DNA of 64,000 bases, from positions 1 to 64,000 of the forward strand of contig NZ_JAQMYP010000045.1 of NCBI RefSeq assembly GCF_028369295.1, given 5' to 3'. The DNA is from Streptomyces sp. HD (lineage in GTDB: Bacteria > Actinomycetota > Actinomycetes > Streptomycetales > Streptomycetaceae). The notes beneath the pieces are model-generated. The model was given only the letters and a program-made list of their open reading frames with translations, did not search any database and had not been told where the DNA came from. The position numbers and the translations under genes were made by a program. Positions 34,436-42,907 of the stretch are shown piece after piece; the stretch's first letter is position 1, and each line of letters opens with the position of its first letter.

Positions 34436-35300
34436 CTAGTTCATGGTCGAGCCGATGGTGGCGGAGCCGGTCGTCAGGAAGGTCGTCGCGGGCAGCGAAC
34501 CGTCCGCCTTGCGCGCCCCGTACGCCGTGGCGGCGTCCTTCGACCTGAAGGCCGCTCTCGCCACACCGCTGTCCCAGTCGTTGGCCGAGGAAACGGCCGA
34601 CGAACCGAGCTTGGACGGTGACCGGCGAGGAGAACTGCCAGAGGTCGATCCCGTCGTCCGAGTTGTTGTACAGACGCGCCCCGGTGATCCTGTTGCCGGT
34701 TCCGGAGCCGAACTTCACGGCGATCCCGTCGGCGTTCTGACCGTGCCCGGCGGGGTCGTGGTTGCCGTGACTGTCCAGGTTCTGCACGAGGTTGCCGGTC
34801 GTGCCGTCGCCGCGGAGCGTGAACCCGGAGTCGCCGTTGTCGGCCGTGACCAGGTTCTTGAAGACACCGCCGACGCTCGACGTGGCGACGAAGCCCTGGG
34901 CCGGGGAGTTGACGAAGGTGAGGTTCCGCACGGTCCAGTAGTCGCCGTAGATCCCGGCGAGCCAGGACCCGGCGGGCAGCTTGGAGCCGTCGATCCGCAC
35001 CTTCTCGCTGCCGTACGCCTGGAGCGTGATCCGGGCCGAACTCGTGCCGTTCGCCGTGGACTTGAGGGTGGCGGCCGGCTGGTAGGTGCCGCCGCGCACC
35101 TGGATGGTGGTACCGGCTGCGGCGTTCTTGACGGCCGACTCCAGCTGGGCGGTGCTGGACACGGTGACCGTGGTCGAGGCGGCTTCGGCACCGCCGTCCG
35201 AGAGGCCGAGACAGACGCCGCCCGCCCCCGCGGCGACGGCCACCGCGGCGGCGATGGAGAGGGTGCGTGTCCTGCGGTGGCGTCCGGTGCTCTGAAGCAC
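34436..35300 (-). pseudogene. Secreted pectate lyase (right-handed beta-helix) with internal deletion and frameshift
   Basis: From GTG 35300 (ribosome site GGAAAGGA) the frame encodes a signal peptide, then about 200 residues of pectate-lyase-like beta-helix (TTIQVRGGTYQPAATLKS; YWTVRNLTFVNSPAQGF; NNSDDGIDLWQFSSPVTV). Homology stops near 34613. A typical C-terminal end of the same family (SSANDWDSGVARAAF ... ADGSLPATTFLTTGSATIGSTMN, stop TAG at 34436) continues in another frame. The middle-to-late helix turns between them are missing. The simplest reading is a deletion that also shifted the frame. No catalytic competence is expected. Confidence 0.8.
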
Positions 35301-35419
35301 AGGGGCGTTCCTTTCCTGGGCGATGGGGACGAAGCGGGCCGGAGGGGCCGCCCCGGCCCGCTTCTGGCATCTGGTCGCCACCGAGGGCGCGAAGGTTGCC
35401 ACGCCTCACCGAAACCAAC

Positions 35420-35430
35420 CGAAACTTTCG
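35420..35430. promoter_or_regulatory. CGAAA-C-TTTCG palindrome upstream of secreted GH43
   Basis: Perfect 5-bp arms around one base, 106 bp before the GH43 start and 120 bp before the lyase pseudogene start. It resembles the CGAA-n-TTCG-type sites described upstream of Streptomyces xylanolytic genes (from memory). Role inferred. Confidence 0.45.
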
Positions 35431-35535
35431 CCGCCCCTGATCGCACACGCACCGATTGACGTGCCGTTTCCCGCTGGCGAGACTCCGAAGGCGCACACCA
35501 TCCAACACGAACCCCCACACTCACACAGGACCGAT

Positions 35536-37734
35536 ATGCGCCCACGGATACTCCTCGTCGCCTGTCTCTCGCTGCTTCTCGCCCTCCTCAGCGCCCCACC
35601 CGGTTCCGCCCACCCAGGAGCACCACCCGTGAACCAGCCCAAGTACGCCGGCTATCTCTTCGCCTATTTCACCGGCGAGGGCACCGCCGACGGCGAGCAG
35701 ATCCGCTACGCCCTCAGCCGCGGCAACGACCCGCTGCACTGGCGTGAGCTGAACGCGGGGAAGCCGGTGCTCACCTCCACGACCGGGGAGAAGGGCCTGC
35801 GCGACCCCTTCGTGATCCGCTCCCCCGAGGGCGACCGGTTCTACATGATCGCCACGGATCTGCGGATGTACCAGAACAGCAGCGGCAGCTGGGACCAGGT
35901 CCAGCGGCACGGCAGCAAGTCGATCATGGTCTGGGAGTCCACCGACCTGGTCCACTGGACCGACCGGCGCCTCGCGCGGGTCTCCCCCGACAACGCGGGC
36001 AACACCTGGGCGCCGGAGGCGTACTGGGACGACAGCCTCGGCGAGTTCGTCGTCTTCTGGGCCTCGAAGCTGTACGCGGCCGACGACCCCGACCACACCG
36101 GCTCGACGTACAACAAGATGCTGTACGCGACGACGAAGGACTTCCGCACCTTCAGCGAGGCGAAGGTCTGGAACGACCCGGGCTACTCGGTCATCGACTC
36201 GACGGTCGTGCAGCACAAGGGCACTTACCACCGCTACACCAAGGACGAGCGGGACCCGAGCTCCGGATCGCCCTGCTCGAAGTTCATCACCGCGGAGAAG
36301 TCGACGAGCCTGACCGACACCTCGTACGACTTCGTGGCCGACTGCATCGGCAGCGGTGCGATGGAGCGCGGTGAGGGCCCGACGGTGTTCAAGTCGAACA
36401 CCGAGGACAAGTGGTACCTGTTCATCGACGAGTACGGCGGCCGCGGCTACGTCCCGTTCGAGACCACCGACCTCGACTCGGGCAGGTGGACGCCGTCCAC
36501 CGACTACCAACTGCCCGCGAGCCCCCGCCACGGCACGGTGATTCCGGTGACGCAGGCCGAGTACGACCGGCTGCTGGCCGCGTATCCCGCGAGCTCCGCC
36601 TCGGTGGTGGACGCGACGGCGAAGGACCAGAAGGGCTACGCGACCGTCACGGAGAGCGCGTCGAAGGTGGTCCTGCCGATGCGGCCGGACGCGGACCTGG
36701 CGCGTCTGGCCCCGAAGCTGTGGGTGGGCGAGGGCGCTTCCCTCACCCCCGGGTCCGGCACCCGGCGCGACTTCCGCAAGCCGCAGTCGTACACGGTGAC
36801 GGCCAAGGACGGTACGAAACGCACCTGGACGGTCGAGGCGGTGAGAACCGGAAGCCCGGTCCTGCCCGGCCTCAACGCCGACCCGGACGTGCACTATCTG
36901 AACGGCGAGTACTGGATCTACCCGACCACGGACGGCTTCCAGGGCTGGAGCGGGACGAAGTTCAAGGCGTACTCGTCGAAGGACCTGGTCCACTGGAAGG
37001 ACCACGGAGTCATCCTGGATCTCGGCCCCGACGTGACGTGGGCGGACAAGAACGCCTGGGCCCCGGCGATCGCCGAACGCGACGGCAAGTACTACTTCTA
37101 CTTCTGCGCCGAGCAGCAGATCGGCGTGGCGGTGGCGGACTCCCCGGCGGGTCCGTTCAAGGACGCGCTGGGCAGGCCTCTGGTGGCGAAGGGCGGCTCA
37201 CTGAAGGGGCAGATGATCGACCCGGCGGTGTTCACGGACGACGACGGGACGTCGTATCTCTACTGGGGCAACGGACACGGTTACGTCGTCCCCCTGAACG
37301 ACGACATGGTGTCGTTCGACGCGTCGAAGGTGAAGGACATCACCCCGGACAACTTCCGTGAGGGATCCTTCGTGATCAAGCGGAAGGGCACGTACTACTT
37401 CATGTGGTCCGAGGACGACACCCGCAGCGAGAACTACCACGTGGCGTACGCGACGGGCCCGTCCCCGCTCGGCCCGTGGACCAAGCGGGGCACGATCCTG
37501 CAGAAGCGCCCCGAGTACGGCATCCTCGGCACCGGCCACCACTCGGTGGTCAACACCCCCGGCACCGACGACTGGTACATCGTCTACCACCGCTTCGCCC
37601 TGAACGGCCCCGGAAAGCCGGGCAGCGACGGCATGCACCGCGAAACGACCGTCGACCGCATGAAGTTCGCGGCCGACGGCACGATCCTGCCGGTGGTGCC
37701 GACGCTGGAGGGCATCAGGCCCGTACGACGGTGA
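35536..37734 (+). CDS. Secreted two-domain GH43 glycoside hydrolase
   Basis: This 732-residue extracellular protein has a signal peptide (LLVACLSLLLALLSAPPGSAHP, cleaved near residue 25). The first GH43-like five-bladed propeller (about residues 35-340) has RDPFVIRSPEGDRFYMIATD and TWAPEAYW. A linker domain follows (about 345-440). The second GH43 propeller (about 445-732) has LPGLNADPDVHYLNGEYWIYPT with the catalytic-base aspartate, NAWAPAIAERDGKYYFYF, and DPAVFTDDDGTSYLYWG. GH43 enzymes attack arabinan, xylan or galactan side chains. ATG 35536 has AGGA 5 nt upstream. Confidence 0.9.
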   Translation: MRPRILLVACLSLLLALLSAPPGSAHPGAPPVNQPKYAGYLFAYFTGEGTADGEQIRYALSRGNDPLHWRELNAGKPVLTSTTGEKGLRDPFVIRSPEGDRFYMIATDLRMYQNSSGSWDQVQRHGSKSIMVWESTDLVHWTDRRLARVSPDNAGNTWAPEAYWDDSLGEFVVFWASKLYAADDPDHTGSTYNKMLYATTKDFRTFSEAKVWNDPGYSVIDSTVVQHKGTYHRYTKDERDPSSGSPCSKFITAEKSTSLTDTSYDFVADCIGSGAMERGEGPTVFKSNTEDKWYLFIDEYGGRGYVPFETTDLDSGRWTPSTDYQLPASPRHGTVIPVTQAEYDRLLAAYPASSASVVDATAKDQKGYATVTESASKVVLPMRPDADLARLAPKLWVGEGASLTPGSGTRRDFRKPQSYTVTAKDGTKRTWTVEAVRTGSPVLPGLNADPDVHYLNGEYWIYPTTDGFQGWSGTKFKAYSSKDLVHWKDHGVILDLGPDVTWADKNAWAPAIAERDGKYYFYFCAEQQIGVAVADSPAGPFKDALGRPLVAKGGSLKGQMIDPAVFTDDDGTSYLYWGNGHGYVVPLNDDMVSFDASKVKDITPDNFREGSFVIKRKGTYYFMWSEDDTRSENYHVAYATGPSPLGPWTKRGTILQKRPEYGILGTGHHSVVNTPGTDDWYIVYHRFALNGPGKPGSDGMHRETTVDRMKFAADGTILPVVPTLEGIRPVRR

Positions 37735-37737
37735 GGC

Positions 37738-38547
37738 TCAGCCGACGAAGTACGTCGGGTTCGGCAGCTTGTACGTCCGCTCGGCGTGGCCGCCCTCCAG
37801 GTCCGAGTACTGGTCGCCGAAGTTGGCGATGATCTCGTATCCGAGGTCGTCCTCGATGTGGCCCCGGGTGCCGGACTTGTACTGCACGGTCGTGCAGTTC
37901 CAGGTGCCCGGCGTGGCACAGGCGCTCAGATAGGCCGGCGGGTTCGCCTTGTCCTTGAGGAACATGTGGTCGGCGTCGAGGTTCACATCGGCGCCGACCT
38001 TCTTCAGGTTCTCGACGGCGGCGGAACGCTGCGACTCGGCCAGACCCGAGTTGTAGAAGACCTCGACGCCCTTGGACTCGGCGTACCGGACCAGCTCCGG
38101 GCTGCCGAACACGGCCGGGCGGTCGGCCTTGTTCACGTACTCGGCCCAGGTGGTCGCGTTGAACGTGTAGTTGGTCTTCTTCTCGTAGTCGAGGCTGAGC
38201 AGCAGCGTGTCGTCGATGTCGAAGACGACCGCGGGCTTCTCACCCTTGTGCAGCGCCTTGCGGGCCGCCTTGTCTATGTACTTCCGGGCAGCCTTGTCCA
38301 TCTTCGCCAGGTCCTTGGCGTAGGGGCTGTCCTTCGACGCCTGGTAGACACCGTTCGCGTCGAGCGAGGTGCCGTAGTAGGTGTCGATGTCCTTGACCAG
38401 CAGCCCGATGTTGTAGGGCTCGTGGGTGCTGTTCGCGGTCGTCTGTCCGGCCGTGGCGGCACCGGCGCCGTAGAGGGCGGCACCGGCGACGGCACAGGCG
38501 GCGGTGACGGCCGCGATACGCAGTGACTTGTGTGGTGGCTTATGCAT
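37738..38547 (-). CDS. Secreted HAD-superfamily acid phosphatase (class B type)
   Basis: This 269-residue secreted protein has an N-terminal signal (MHKPPHKSLRIAAVTAACAVAGAALYGAGAA, cleaved near TAG/QTT). The HAD motif I is VVFDIDDTLLLS (nucleophile and acid/base aspartates), motif II is FYNSGLAESQR and motif IV is GHIEDDLGYEIIANFGDQYSDL. It should release phosphate from organic esters outside the cell. ATG 38547. It converges with the GH43 gene with only 3 bp between stops. Confidence 0.92.
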   Translation of the reverse strand: MHKPPHKSLRIAAVTAACAVAGAALYGAGAATAGQTTANSTHEPYNIGLLVKDIDTYYGTSLDANGVYQASKDSPYAKDLAKMDKAARKYIDKAARKALHKGEKPAVVFDIDDTLLLSLDYEKKTNYTFNATTWAEYVNKADRPAVFGSPELVRYAESKGVEVFYNSGLAESQRSAAVENLKKVGADVNLDADHMFLKDKANPPAYLSACATPGTWNCTTVQYKSGTRGHIEDDLGYEIIANFGDQYSDLEGGHAERTYKLPNPTYFVG

Positions 38548-38822
38548 GACAGATTTTCTACGCGCGTCACCCCTGTCTGCGCGAGTTCCGTTGCGAGATC
38601 GAGATCTGGGGAGATCCGAAGAGGGACGTGGATGCGAAAAACGGGGTTCGGGTTCCCTCAGATTGGTGCGATATCCGTGAAGAGCGTGCATGCCATTTGC
38701 GAATGCTTACCTGGGCAGCGCGCTCTTGATCAAAAAGTCGATCGCCTTTCGGCCAGCGGGTGTTAACGTTCCGAGCGCCCGGTGATCAAGGTCTGGCACC
38801 GGGAAAAACGGGAGGAAAACAA

Positions 38823-39275
38823 GTGAATCGAAAGCTGGCTGTCGGTGTGCTCGCGACTGGGCTCTTTCTGACGGGCATGGGGACAGCGTTCGCTACGGCA
38901 AGCGGTGGGACGACCAGTGCGGCCGAGGCTCGTGCCTCATGGAAGGGCATCCCCACACTGAACAGCGGGGGTGTCCAGTTCAAGGACGCCAAGTACAAGT
39001 TCGAGCCTTCGCACACCAACAAGGGTGCCTTCCACTGGAAGGGCAACCTCAAGGACGCCGACCACGGCGACGGGCACAACGTCTACATGCAGGTCCGCGT
39101 CGAGGGATACGGATGGGGCCGGTTCGACGGCAAGCAGAAGAAGACCGTCTGGCTGGACAAGCTGAGCTACGACGGTGCCGCTCTGCACACCGATGACGCG
39201 TCGATACGGGCCTGCCGTGACCGGGGTTCGCTGCACCCGGACAACTGCTCGGTGACGAAGAGCTACCACCGCTAG
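38823..39275 (+). CDS. Small secreted protein of unknown function
   Basis: This 150-residue protein has a clear Sec signal peptide (NRKLAVGVLATGLFLTGMGTAFATA). The mature domain of about 120 residues is rich in aromatic residues and His/Asp (HWKGNLKDADHGDGHNVYMQVRVEGYGWGRF) and has one C-terminal cysteine pair (RACRDRGSLHPDNCS) that probably forms a disulphide. I do not recognise a family; a beta-sandwich carbohydrate-binding or inhibitor fold is possible. The start is GTG 38823, 7 nt after GGGAGG. It is followed by a hairpin and then an ABC exporter pair. Confidence 0.8.
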   Translation: MNRKLAVGVLATGLFLTGMGTAFATASGGTTSAAEARASWKGIPTLNSGGVQFKDAKYKFEPSHTNKGAFHWKGNLKDADHGDGHNVYMQVRVEGYGWGRFDGKQKKTVWLDKLSYDGAALHTDDASIRACRDRGSLHPDNCSVTKSYHR

Positions 39276-39315
39276 GAGAGACTGACGGGCGACCGTCAGT
39301 CACAGAACAACCCTG

Positions 39316-39341
39316 GGGCCCCGGACTGACCGCCGGGGCCC
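39316..39341. terminator. GC hairpin between secreted-protein and ABC genes
   Basis: GGGCCCCGG (39316-39324) pairs with CCGGGGCCC (39333-39341) over an 8-nt loop, 41 bp after the secreted-protein stop and 21 bp before the putative ABC start. Confidence 0.7.
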
Positions 39342-39361
39342 TCCGGCCTCCGGGGGACACG

Positions 39362-40060
39362 ATCAGTACCAGTACGTCAGACGCGTCACACATCCTCTCC
39401 GCGAGCGGTGTCGAGCTCTCCTACGGCTCCACACCGGCCGTGCGCGACGCCCATCTCGCACTCGCCCGGGGCGAGGTCGCGGCGATCACCGGGGCCAGCG
39501 GTTCCGGGAAGTCGTCGCTGCTCTACTGCCTGGCAGGGGTACTGCCTCCGACGCGGGGCCGGATCAGTTTCGACGGGCAGACGTTCGCCGACCTGGACGA
39601 CGAGGAGATCAGCGCCCTGCGCCGGGAGCGGTTCGGGTTCGTCTTCCAGTACGGCGAGTTGCTGCCCGAGCTGACCATCGAGGAGAACACCGCCCTGCCG
39701 CTGCGGCTCGCCGGGCAGCGCAAGCGCCCCGCGCTCAAGGCCGCCGCCGAGGTGCTCGACCGGCTGGGGATCGGCGAGCTGCGTGAGCGGCGGCCCTCCC
39801 AGGTGTCCGGCGGCCAGAGCCAGCGCGTCGCCGTCGCCCGCGCCCTGGTGCACAAGCCCGCTGTCGTGTTCGCGGACGAGCCGACCGGTGCCCTCGACAG
39901 TGCCAACGCCTCTGCCGTGCTGAAGGAGTTCCTGGACCTGGCCCGCTCGCAGGGCACCGCCGTGCTGCTGGTGACCCACGATCAGACGGTGGCCGCACAG
40001 GCCGACAACCGCTACACCATGGCCGACGGCGTGCTCGCCCCCATGGGAGCGGCGGGATGA
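39362..40060 (+). CDS. ABC transporter ATPase (FtsE/MacB type), apparent ATC start
   Basis: This 232-residue ATPase has Walker A (GASGSGKSS), Q-loop (FVFQYGELLPE), signature (VSGGQSQR), Walker B (AVVFADEPTG) and H-loop (LLVTHDQT) intact. The conserved N-terminal strands (ILSASGVELSYGSTPAVRDAHLALARGEVAAITG) lie upstream of the first in-frame GTG (39440), and no ATG, GTG or TTG precedes them in this frame before the hairpin. An ATC at 39362 sits 5 nt after GGGGGA and is the best start. It is coupled to the FtsX-type permease by an ATGA overlap. Confidence 0.85.
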   Translation: MSTSTSDASHILSASGVELSYGSTPAVRDAHLALARGEVAAITGASGSGKSSLLYCLAGVLPPTRGRISFDGQTFADLDDEEISALRRERFGFVFQYGELLPELTIEENTALPLRLAGQRKRPALKAAAEVLDRLGIGELRERRPSQVSGGQSQRVAVARALVHKPAVVFADEPTGALDSANASAVLKEFLDLARSQGTAVLLVTHDQTVAAQADNRYTMADGVLAPMGAAG

Positions 40061-42324
40061 GGGAGTTCCTGCTCGGTCTGCGGCTGCTGTTCGGCTCCGG
40101 CCGGGGCAACCGCGCCCGCTTTCTGCTGATGACCCTGGGCGGCTCGCTCGGCGTGTGCTGCCTCGCCCTCGTTCTCACGATCCCGGCGATCCTCGACGCC
40201 CACGACGGGCGGACCGCCGCCCGTGACCCCCGGGTCTACGCAGGTCAGCCGACCGGTCAGCGGAGCATGGTGCAGGAGTTCCGGGACCCGCACGGCTCCA
40301 GGCCGTTCGGCCGGGTCTTCATCGCCCTGGGCACCCAGGACACCCCCGCGCCGCCGCCCGGCCTGAGCAAGCTGCCCACCCCGGGCGAGGTGTACGTCTC
40401 CCCCGCCCTGCACGACCAGCTCCAGCGCGAGCCCGGCCTCAAGGGCCTGCTCCCCGGCACGGAGAAGGGCCTGATCGGCGCCGCCGGCCTGGCCGACCCC
40501 AACGAGCTGTACGCCTACGTCGGCACCACCCGTGCCCAACTCGGCGACGGCGCCCGTGCGTTGAAGAGCTTCGGCAGCAACTACCCGCCCACCTGGGCCG
40601 TCGACCCCTCCACCCTGGAGATCCTCCGCTTCACCCTGGCCACCCTGGTCCTGCTGCCCCTCGGCGTCTTCCTGTCGGTGTGCGCCAAGCTGTCCGCCGC
40701 CAGCCGCAACCGACGGCTCGCGGCGCTGCGTCTGCTCGGCCTCAGCGCCAAGGGCACCCAGCGGGTCAACGCCGCCGAGACCGTCGTGGCCGCCCTGCTC
40801 GGTGCGGCCCTCGGCCTCGCGGAGTTCTGGCTGCTGAACCAGATCGTCGCCAGGACGGGCCTGCCCGGCCTGAAGTGGTACGCCGCCGACGGCGCCGCCT
40901 CGGGGCAGACGATGGCCATCTGCCTGCTCGGCTGCCCGTTGCTGGCCTGGTTCGTCGGCCGGGCGAGCGCCCGCGCGGCGGCCCGGAACCCGCTGGCGAC
41001 CCGTCGGGTCGCCGCCCCCAGGGCGCCGCGCGTCTGGGGCGGGCTGCTGCTCGTCACCGGCCTGGGCATCGTCGTCGGCTTCAGCGCCACCGGCCTGACC
41101 GACCGTCCCGCGAGCAGCACCGGCATCAACGCCCTGCTGGTGCCGGCCGGTGTGCTGCTGACCGGGCTCGGTCTGGTCCTGACGCTGCCGCTGCTGTCGT
41201 ACCTCCTGGCCAAGCGGCTCGCCCGCTCCGGCAATCTCGCCCTCAACATGGCCATGCGGCGCAACGAGGTCGAGCCCGGCAGCGCGATGCGCGTGGTCAC
41301 CGGCCTGGTGCTGCTGGTCTTCTCGGCGTCCCTCGCCCAGGGAGTCCTGGTCGAGCTGAGCCAGGTCTCGCGCAGTTCCTCACCGACCCAGGAATACGGC
41401 TTGCAGCTGTCCCGGTTGAGCCCGGACCAGCAGCAGCGGCTGCGCGAGATTCCCGGCGTGGACGTGGCCACCGTCGTCATGGACTTCGACAACGATCTGC
41501 AGAGCGACACCGACGACGACCAGGCCACCGCCCTGGTCGCCACCTGCGCCCAGCTCACCGCGCTGACCCGGCGGGTGGAGGGCTGTGTGGACGGCAAGGT
41601 GATGCGCCTGTCGGACCCGAACACCGGGGACGAGCCCTTCAAGGCCTCCACCTACACGCTGAAGAAGGACGGCAGGCGCACGACGCTGCGCATCCCGGTA
41701 CCGAAGGACACCGTGCTGTTCGCGGGTCAGGGGGTGACGAACCTGCCGGGTACCGGCATTCTCGTCCCGCCCGGCAAGCTGCCGCCCGGCGCCGTCCCGG
41801 TGTCCGCCACTCTCGTCCTCGCCTCCTCCTCCGACCCGGCGACTGTGCGCTCGGTCCTGGACGGGATCGGGGCCATCGCACCGACGGCCGACGTGGATCC
41901 CACGGGCGTCAACGTCGAGGCCCTGCAGCAGCTCACGGTGATCAAGACGCTCCTGTTGCTGGGCATGGTGATGGGTCTGGTCATCGGCGTCGCCGCGTTC
42001 CTGGTGTCGGTCACCGACCGGGCCGTGGAACGCCGGTCCCAGGTCACCGCCCTCGCTCTCATCGGAGCCCGGGCCGGCACCCTGCGCACCGTGCAGTGTC
42101 TGCAGGTCGTCCTGCCGCTCGCGATCGGCCTGCTGCTGGCCCTGGTCTCGGGCAAGCTGGCCGAGACCGCCTACCTGGTCACGGGCGGCGGCGAGATCTT
42201 CTGGGACGGCGCGGGCCTGCCCGTACTGCTGGCCTCCACCCTCGGCGTCCTCGCCATGGCGATCATCGGCACCCTCCCCCTGGTCGGCCGCCGCATCGAC
42301 CCGGAGCTGATCCGCCGGGACTGA
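40057..42324 (+). CDS. FtsX-type ABC permease
   Basis: This 755-residue membrane protein has one N-terminal helix, a large external domain, then a cluster of helices at about 190-370. A second soluble domain (about 440-620) and a final three-helix FtsX block (TVIKTLLLLGMVMGLVIGVAAFLVSVTDRAVERRSQ ... ALALIGARAGTLRTVQCLQVVLPLAIGLLLAL) follow. This is the MacB/FtsX layout that transmits ATPase motion across the membrane or extrudes peptides and lipids. ATG 40057 overlaps the ATPase stop. Its 3' end abuts the truncated pectinesterase remnant. Confidence 0.92.
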   Translation: MREFLLGLRLLFGSGRGNRARFLLMTLGGSLGVCCLALVLTIPAILDAHDGRTAARDPRVYAGQPTGQRSMVQEFRDPHGSRPFGRVFIALGTQDTPAPPPGLSKLPTPGEVYVSPALHDQLQREPGLKGLLPGTEKGLIGAAGLADPNELYAYVGTTRAQLGDGARALKSFGSNYPPTWAVDPSTLEILRFTLATLVLLPLGVFLSVCAKLSAASRNRRLAALRLLGLSAKGTQRVNAAETVVAALLGAALGLAEFWLLNQIVARTGLPGLKWYAADGAASGQTMAICLLGCPLLAWFVGRASARAAARNPLATRRVAAPRAPRVWGGLLLVTGLGIVVGFSATGLTDRPASSTGINALLVPAGVLLTGLGLVLTLPLLSYLLAKRLARSGNLALNMAMRRNEVEPGSAMRVVTGLVLLVFSASLAQGVLVELSQVSRSSSPTQEYGLQLSRLSPDQQQRLREIPGVDVATVVMDFDNDLQSDTDDDQATALVATCAQLTALTRRVEGCVDGKVMRLSDPNTGDEPFKASTYTLKKDGRRTTLRIPVPKDTVLFAGQGVTNLPGTGILVPPGKLPPGAVPVSATLVLASSSDPATVRSVLDGIGAIAPTADVDPTGVNVEALQQLTVIKTLLLLGMVMGLVIGVAAFLVSVTDRAVERRSQVTALALIGARAGTLRTVQCLQVVLPLAIGLLLALVSGKLAETAYLVTGGGEIFWDGAGLPVLLASTLGVLAMAIIGTLPLVGRRIDPELIRRD

Positions 42325-42357
42325 CGGTGCGTACGGAATCGACGTACGAAGCGGGCC

Positions 42358-42777
42358 GGAGCCGGTGGTGCCGTAGGTGCCGCCGCCGGGCTTGGGGGTG
42401 CCGGCGGCGTTGTCGTGGACGATGACGACGTCACGCGGGTCGTCGCCGGCCCCGAGCCAGGTCATCCCCGTTCGGGTCACGTCGACGGCGACCCTCTCCC
42501 GGTACGTCCCCGGCGCGATGACCAGCGTCCAGCCGCTGCCGTTCGTCGCGCTGACGGCGGCCTGGACGGTGGTGAAGTCGCCCTGGCCGGAGGGGTCGAC
42601 GTAGCGGGTCCGCGGGGTGAGGCGGGCGGCCGGTGAACCGTATCGGCCGAAGGGACAGGGGCGTCCGGCCGCGGCGCGGGCGGGGACCGGGGTGAGGGCG
42701 AGCGCGGCACCGACGGCGGCGCCTGCCGTCAGGAGTCCCCTTCGGGACAGGGGCGGTCGGGGGTGGTGCGAGGGCAT
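42358..42777 (-). pseudogene. Pectin methylesterase (CE8) remnant, 3' end lost
   Basis: From ATG 42777 (AGGAG 8 nt upstream) the frame encodes a Tat-type signal (SRRGLLTAGAAVGAALALT) and the N-terminal part of a CE8 pectinesterase: GQGDFTTVQAAVSATNGSG, TLVIAPGTYRERVAVDVTRTGMTWLGAGDDPRDVVIVHDNAAGTPKPGGGTYGTTGS. Homology then ends abruptly near 42358, where the frame runs antisense into the FtsX gene. All catalytic motifs (QDTL, DFVYG, LGRPW) are missing. It looks like a deletion or insertion endpoint. Confidence 0.82.
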
Positions 42778-42834
42778 ACGGGTGCTCCTTCGCGGTGCTG
42801 CTCGTACGGGGGCTGAGGGCCGGGGCGGGCACAC

Positions 42835-42878
42835 GCCCGGGCGGCGGCGTGCGATCGCCCGGGTGGTGGCGTGCGATG
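42835..42878. repeat. 22-bp tandem duplication
   Basis: Two adjacent 22-bp units (42835-42856, 42857-42878) of the form GCCCGGGyGGyGGCGTGCGAT differ at three positions. They lie in the 130-bp spacer downstream of the pectate lyase gene. Confidence 0.65.
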
Positions 42879-42907
42879 CGGGCCGCCCCGGCGGACTCGG
42901 GAGGAGG

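Noticed and set aside
39440..40060. GTG 39440 as the start of the ABC ATPase
   Set aside because: It would remove conserved N-terminal strands, and no ribosome site precedes it.
42329..42348. CGTACG...CGTACG as terminator of the FtsX gene
   Set aside because: The arms are self-palindromic and short, with no T-run; too weak to call.
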